From: Micromonospora arborensis | GTDB lineage: Bacteria; Actinomycetota; Actinomycetes; Mycobacteriales; Micromonosporaceae | Direction: 5' to 3' | Assembly (NCBI RefSeq): GCF_003205615.1 | Contig: NZ_PYBV01000030.1 | Span: 175,943-239,942 of the forward strand | DNA length: 64,000 nt | Shown here: piece by piece, positions 60,302-64,000 of the stretch | Layout: the number at the start of each line of letters is the position of its first letter | Position numbering within the stretch: the stretch's first letter is position 1 | Program-made: the position numbers and the translations under genes | Notes under the pieces: generated by a model | Seen by the model: the letters and a program-made list of their open reading frames with translations, nothing else | Told to the model about the DNA's origin: nothing | The model's database searches: none

Positions 60302-61815
60302 ACGTGGTGAACACGGTCGATCCGCGCGACGCCCGACGTCGCGCGACGGATCTCACCGAGACGGACGAGTCTCGGCTGGAGGCGGTTGCCGGCCAGGCGT
60401 CCCGGGCGGCGCAGTGGCTGGCCGGCCTGGGACGACTCGGCAGAGCCGACCTGCTGGACGCGATCGCGGCGTCCCTGGAGTCCCGCCGCGTGGACCTGGT
60501 CGCGGCCGCCGAGGCGGAGACCGGGCTGAGTCACGCGCGACTCGACGGGGAGCTGACCCGATCCGCGGTCCAGTTCCGGATGTTCGGCGATGTGCTGCGC
60601 GACGGTGGGTACGTCGAGGCGGCCATCGACCACGCCGCCGACACACCGCTCGGGCGCGGCCCGGACCTGCGACGGATGCTCGTACCCCTCGGGCCGGTCG
60701 CGGTCTTCGGGGCGAGCAACTTCCCGTTCGCCTTCTCGGTCGCCGGCGGCGACACCGCTGCCGCGCTCGCCGCGGGCTGTCCGACCGTCCTGAAGGCCCA
60801 CCCGTCGCACCCGCTGACATCGCACGCCTCCGCCGAGGCGATCGAGGCGGCCATCCGTGACCTGGGCGGGCCCGATGGTGTGATCGCGACCGTGTACGGG
60901 GAGGAGGCGGGCCGTTCGCTGGTGCGCCACCCCGCGATCCGCGCGGCCGCTCTGACCGGCTCCGTCGGCGCCGCCCGCGCCATCCAGGCGGCCATCGACG
61001 AACGGCCCGATCCCATTCCGCTGTACGCCGAACTGAGCAGCGTGAACCCGATCGTCGTCCTGCCCGGTGCGGCAGCCGACCGGGGCGACCAGATCGCCGA
61101 GGGGCTGTTCGCCTCCTTCACGGGGTCGGGCGGTCAACTGTGCACCAAGCCGGGGCTGGCGTTCATCCCGTCGGACCCGGACGCTGACCACCTGGTCGAC
61201 ACGCTGCGGGAGAAGGTTGCCGCCGCCGGCGGTGCGGTGCTGCTCAACGAGCGCATCCGGGACGCGTACGAGGAACGGGCTGCGGCATTCGAGCGGGCGG
61301 GCGCTCAGGTGTCGGCGCGGCCGCAGGTCGAGCCCGGCGCGGGCTTCACCGTCGCACCGATGCTCCTGGAGGTCGGTCTGTCGGGCCTGACCGCTGAGAT
61401 CGCCGAGGAGTGCTTCGGCCCGCTCATGGTCGTGGTCCGGTATCACGACGTCGCCGAACTCGACGCCGTGTTGGCGACCGTCGCACCGTCGCTGACCGGT
61501 TCCATCCATCGCGGACCGGACGACGACGCCGACGTCGTACGCCGGTTGGTCGACGTGTTCGCCGCCCGCTCGGGGCGCATCGTCTTCGACGGCTATCCCA
61601 CGGGGGTCCGTGTGTCGTGGGCGCAACACCATGGCGGGCCCTGGCCGTCGACCAACGCCGTGCACACCTCGGTGGGCGCCACGTCGATCCGGCGATTCCT
61701 CCGCCCTCTGGCGTGGCAGGACGCGCCGAATTGGATCCTTCCGGAGGAACTGCGGGACGAGTACAAGGCCATTCCACGGCGAGTTGACGGGAAATTGGAA
61801 TCAGGGGTGGCGTAG
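60298..61815 (+). CDS. 2,5-dioxovalerate (alpha-ketoglutaric semialdehyde) dehydrogenase type ALDH
   Basis: 505 residues. Catalytic Cys in SGGQLCTKPGLAFIP, a glutamate-bearing loop YAELSSVNPIVVLPG, and NADP-binding FGASNFPFAFSVAGGDTAAA. The end TGVRVSWAQHHGGPWPSTNA is characteristic of alpha-ketoglutaric semialdehyde dehydrogenases. It would oxidise 2,5-dioxopentanoate to 2-oxoglutarate, closing the pathway. GTG 60298 overlaps the previous stop. Last gene of the operon; a very long hairpin follows. Confidence 0.88.
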   Translation: MNVVNTVDPRDARRRATDLTETDESRLEAVAGQASRAAQWLAGLGRLGRADLLDAIAASLESRRVDLVAAAEAETGLSHARLDGELTRSAVQFRMFGDVLRDGGYVEAAIDHAADTPLGRGPDLRRMLVPLGPVAVFGASNFPFAFSVAGGDTAAALAAGCPTVLKAHPSHPLTSHASAEAIEAAIRDLGGPDGVIATVYGEEAGRSLVRHPAIRAAALTGSVGAARAIQAAIDERPDPIPLYAELSSVNPIVVLPGAAADRGDQIAEGLFASFTGSGGQLCTKPGLAFIPSDPDADHLVDTLREKVAAAGGAVLLNERIRDAYEERAAAFERAGAQVSARPQVEPGAGFTVAPMLLEVGLSGLTAEIAEECFGPLMVVVRYHDVAELDAVLATVAPSLTGSIHRGPDDDADVVRRLVDVFAARSGRIVFDGYPTGVRVSWAQHHGGPWPSTNAVHTSVGATSIRRFLRPLAWQDAPNWILPEELRDEYKAIPRRVDGKLESGVA

Positions 61816-61839
61816 CGCGTCGGTAGGTCACTCCCGCCC

Positions 61840-61888
61840 GGCCTTCCTGGTCGCGACCGGTCGATTCGTGGTCGCGACCAGGAAGGCC
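61840..61888. terminator. Long perfect hairpin after the carbohydrate operon
   Basis: GGCCTTCCTGGTCGCGACC / GGTCGCGACCAGGAAGGCC, a perfect 19-base stem with an 11-base loop, 24 bases after the operon stop. No T-run follows; the strength of the stem makes it a likely 3' end. Confidence 0.65.
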
Positions 61889-61984
61889 AGAGCTGTATCT
61901 GCGCGCCAGCGATTCGGGTGCGCCGCTGAATCGCGCCCTAATTGATGCCCGGATAATCCGTCGAAATAAGTGTCCCGTCCCGCC

Positions 61985-62041
61985 TTGACCGTCCCTAATG
62001 GATGATTGTATTTTCGACGGGGAGCGATGTTAACGCTCACA
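61985..62041 (+). promoter_or_regulatory. Promoter and cre-like operator of the secreted esterase
   Basis: TTGACC (61985-61990), 18 bases, TATTTT (62009-62014). Directly after it TGTTAACGCTCACA (62028-62041) fits the LacI/CcpA-type consensus TGWNANCGNTNWCA at every position. Control by a LacI-family protein is likely. The rest of the 61816-62139 gap holds the hairpin at 61840 and an AT-rich stretch. Confidence 0.6.
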
Positions 62042-62139
62042 TCGTGGCATCGCCCGAGATTGGTATTCGTTCGCCTCACCATCGAATTGTCGGTCGGCCC
62101 GCTGCTGCGACCCGACCACACCGAAGAGGGAGCAGGTAC

Positions 62140-63723
62140 ATGCCCGTCGCAATTCCCCGTCCCCTGACGCCGGCGCCGAGGCGTCGGCTGATGCTCGCAC
62201 TGCTCGCCGCCGTCACCGTCGCGGCCGGAACGGTCGCCGTCCCCGCGGCGTCGGCCGCGCCGCCCGCACCGCCCGCACCCCTGGGCCCGACCGTCACCCG
62301 CACCGACAAGGCGCCGACCGGGTACACCGTCACCTTCCGGTACCGGGCACCCGCGGACGTCCAGCAGGTCCACGTCTACGGCGACTGGTTCTACTCTCGA
62401 CCGGAGAACATCACCTGCCAGGACTGCGGCGACGCGCGACCCCCCGCCGAATGGCAGCCCGGCGACGTCGCGGCCACCCCGTGGCACATCCAGGCCATGC
62501 AGAAGGGCCCCGACGGGGTGTGGACGTTCACCACTCCGCTGCCCGCGGGCACCTTCCGCTACGCGTTCACCCACGACTGCGCCAACGAGCTCGCCACCGG
62601 CTGCACCCTGTACGACGACCCCGCGAACCGGTGGCAGATCCAGCCGCAGTACCCGGGAGCGCCCGGCGCGGTCCGCAGCACGATCTTCGTACCGGAGAAC
62701 AAGAAGTTCCCGACGTACGACACCGACTACCAGGCGCCGGTCACCAAGGTCGGCCGGCTGGAGTCCCGGCGGTACACCTCGCCGCTGTCGACCAACCCGG
62801 CAGGCGTGCACGACATCGTCGTCTACCTGCCGAACGGCTACGACCCCAACCGGGCCACGCCGTACCCGACGCTCTACCTGAGCCACGGCAGCGGTGACCA
62901 CTCGACGGCCTGGACGATGCAGGGCGTGGCCCACCTCATCCTGGAGAACGCGATCAAGGACGGTGCCGTCGAGCCGATGGTGATCGTGTCCACCGACTTC
63001 AACGGCCTGCCCGGCGGCAACGAGGGCTACGTCAACGAACTGCGGAACAACATCTTCCCGTTCGTCGAGCAGAACTACCACGTCTCCACCCGCCCGCAGG
63101 ACCGCGCGTTCGCCGGCTTCTCCGCCGGTGGCAGCCGGGCATACACCCTCATGTACGACCACACCGACCTGTTCGGCTACCACGCCGCCTGGAGCGCGGG
63201 CGGACCAGCCGCCACCCCGGCGCAGATCGACAGCATGAAGGCGGTGGCCGGCGGCATCATGATCGGCGCCGGGCTGCAGGACCGCCTGGGCAACATCGCC
63301 GAGAACTCGCAGCGCAACGCCGCCGCCCTGCGGGCCGCCGGGGTCGAATTGGACGAGTACAACGTGCCCGGCGTGCACACCTGGCACGTCTGGCGCCCGC
63401 TGCTCGACCACTACCTGCGGACCCTGACGTTCCGTTCCACCACCACCGGGCTCGACGTCACAACGGCACCGGCAGGCGCCTCGCACAACATCAAGGTCGC
63501 CGCTACGGCGACGGTTGGTGCCGTCAGCACCACCACCGCCGCTCCCTCCGGCACTGTCGACTTCTACGCCGGTGACACGCTCCTCGGGTCGGCATCGGTG
63601 CACAACGGTGTCGCCCGGCTGAAGAAGACCGTCCATGGTGAGCTGGACGGTCCGGTCGTCGCCCGCTACCAGGGTGACAAGCTCTTCAACGAATCCGAGA
63701 GCGCGCCGGTCGCCGGCCGGTAA
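62140..63723 (+). CDS. Secreted esterase (enterochelin-esterase-like fold) with Ig-like tail
   Basis: 527 residues. Signal peptide (MLALLAAVTVAAGTVAVPAA, cleaved near ASA), an E-set module (VTFRYRAPADVQQVHVYGDW), an esterase domain (VVYLPNGYDPNRATPYPTLY; nucleophile motif GFSAGGSRAY; PGVHTWHVW with the His) and a short Ig-like C-terminus (APSGTVDFYAGDTLLGSASV). ATG 62140 lies after GAGGGAGC. It has the same layout as the protein at 26412-28037 but diverges in sequence. Its LacI-type operator suggests induction by a carbohydrate, hence perhaps deacylation of a plant or fungal polysaccharide. Confidence 0.87.
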   Translation: MPVAIPRPLTPAPRRRLMLALLAAVTVAAGTVAVPAASAAPPAPPAPLGPTVTRTDKAPTGYTVTFRYRAPADVQQVHVYGDWFYSRPENITCQDCGDARPPAEWQPGDVAATPWHIQAMQKGPDGVWTFTTPLPAGTFRYAFTHDCANELATGCTLYDDPANRWQIQPQYPGAPGAVRSTIFVPENKKFPTYDTDYQAPVTKVGRLESRRYTSPLSTNPAGVHDIVVYLPNGYDPNRATPYPTLYLSHGSGDHSTAWTMQGVAHLILENAIKDGAVEPMVIVSTDFNGLPGGNEGYVNELRNNIFPFVEQNYHVSTRPQDRAFAGFSAGGSRAYTLMYDHTDLFGYHAAWSAGGPAATPAQIDSMKAVAGGIMIGAGLQDRLGNIAENSQRNAAALRAAGVELDEYNVPGVHTWHVWRPLLDHYLRTLTFRSTTTGLDVTTAPAGASHNIKVAATATVGAVSTTTAAPSGTVDFYAGDTLLGSASVHNGVARLKKTVHGELDGPVVARYQGDKLFNESESAPVAGR

Positions 63724-63738
63724 TTCCAGGTCTCACGG

Positions 63739-63922
63739 CCTAGACGAGTAAGACGGGGCTGCGGGCGCAGCGAAGGACGCTCGCCATCCGTTTTGGCTGT
63801 CTGGCCCGTCGATGTTGAGCGATATACCTCAGAGGTATGAATATGACTCTGAGGTATATCGCTTACTCTCGCATCCGCCCTGACGGAGGCCCCCAACCAG
63901 GGTTAGGAATTACTCGTCTAGG
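63739..63922. mobile_element. Possible MITE-like element with 13-base terminal inverted repeats
   Basis: CCTAGACGAGTAA (63739-63751) and its exact reverse complement TTACTCGTCTAGG (63910-63922) bound 184 bases without a gene, which contain an inner 17-base inverted repeat. The palindrome CTAG inside both ends could be a target duplication, leaving ACGAGTAA termini. No transposase is present. A pair of divergent operators is an alternative reading. Confidence 0.45.
63818..63863. repeat. 17-base inverted repeat inside the right-end element
   Basis: AGCGATATACCTCAGAG and CTCTGAGGTATATCGCT, perfect arms around a 12-base spacer. The left arm with spacer also holds the dyad ATACCTC-A-GAGGTAT, which looks like a repressor site; AT-rich against the surroundings. 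Confidence 0.7.
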
Positions 63923-63930
63923 AGCGTCGG

Positions 63931-64000
63931 TCAGCTGTGCACGATCGTGTAGACGTCCCGGCGGCGCAGCGCGTACTCGGTGGCGACGTCGGTGATGGCG
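63931..64000 (-). CDS. C-terminus of a leftward gene, possibly RsmI
   Basis: The last 22 codons of a gene entering from the right: AITDVATEYALRRRDVYTIV, then HS and the stop at 63931-63933. The form (A-I-x-D/E-V-A-x-x-x-x-x-x-R-R-D-V-Y-x-x-V) resembles the end of 16S rRNA (cytidine-1402-2'-O)-methyltransferase RsmI. The fragment is too short for certainty. Confidence 0.45.
   Translation of the reverse strand, partial: AITDVATEYALRRRDVYTIVHS

Noticed and set aside
1..64000. tRNA, rRNA, CRISPR or prophage genes
   Set aside because: No cloverleaf with a conserved T-loop, no rRNA core sequences, no repeat-spacer array and no phage structural or integrase genes were noticed on either strand.

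Overview
The window is about 71% GC with short intergenic gaps, frequent GTG/TTG starts, 4-base ATGA/GTGA overlaps and many actinobacterial protein types (SigE-family ECF sigma factor, DUF574-type SAM methyltransferase, EmrB-type and MFS_3 exporters, FG-GAP secreted proteins, a TIR-NACHT-WD40 giant). It looks like an accessory-rich stretch of chromosome from a filamentous actinomycete, most probably Micromonosporaceae. No rRNA, tRNA, CRISPR array, intact insertion sequence or prophage was seen.

Layout. 1-5.9 kb: a 1946-residue TIR / degenerate phosphoesterase / NACHT / pentapeptide / WD40 protein. 5.9-8.2 kb: a drug-exporter gene carrying a frameshift, divergent from its TetR-type regulator, with an operator between them. 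8.3-11 kb: a DoxX-like membrane protein and a secreted trypsin-fold protein lacking catalytic His and Ser, fused to ten FG-GAP-like repeats. 11.2-12.1 kb: a methyltransferase. 12.1-19 kb: cell-wall sugar recycling (sodium symporter, AnmK, MurQ) with a flavin/Fe-S dehydrogenase and what looks like the stub of a MurR-type regulator. 19-28 kb: hydrolases, an exporter, an NmrA/MarR pair, remnants of a response regulator and possibly of a secreted protein, and an esterase. 28.5-33.5 kb: rifampin phosphotransferase (rph) behind a palindrome resembling the rifamycin-associated element, convergent with a GT1 glycosyltransferase. 33.5-41.7 kb: HD-domain protein with GlxA-type regulator, a sigma factor with a membrane partner, a vanadium haloperoxidase, a MOSC protein, and a PadR pair. 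41.8-45.7 kb: an overlapping ABC transporter/two-component operon. 45.8-53.8 kb: EamA exporter/MarR locus, AlkD-like protein, EPSP synthase, a stand-alone FtsX-ectodomain protein, chorismate mutase and small enzymes. 53.8-61.8 kb: an IclR-regulated carbohydrate operon (ABC importer, enolase-superfamily dehydratase, FAH-fold protein, aldehyde dehydrogenase) that fits the lower part of a Weimberg-type pathway. 62.1-63.7 kb: a second secreted esterase behind a cre-like operator. The right end holds a 184-base inverted-repeat element and the last codons of a leftward gene.

How the genes work together. Three functional groups stand out. The SSS symporter, AnmK and MurQ together would take up anhydro-MurNAc or MurNAc, phosphorylate it and convert MurNAc-6-phosphate to GlcNAc-6-phosphate. 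Rph, and speculatively the adjoining glycosyltransferase, would inactivate rifamycin-class antibiotics. The carbohydrate operon would import a pentose or sugar acid and carry it through two dehydrations and an oxidation to 2-oxoglutarate. Several regulators sit divergently to their presumed targets, with clear dyad operators in the gap (TetR at 7.5 kb, MarR at 24.3 and 47.5 kb, IclR at 54.7 kb); PadR at 40.4 kb carries its own. Decay is also visible: a frameshifted exporter, a beheaded response regulator, a collapsed DUF664/DinB gene, and possible MurR and secreted-protein remnants.

Limits: family assignments come from reading motifs and recalling family features, not from database searches. 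Starts were chosen from ribosome-binding sites, overlaps and conserved N-termini.
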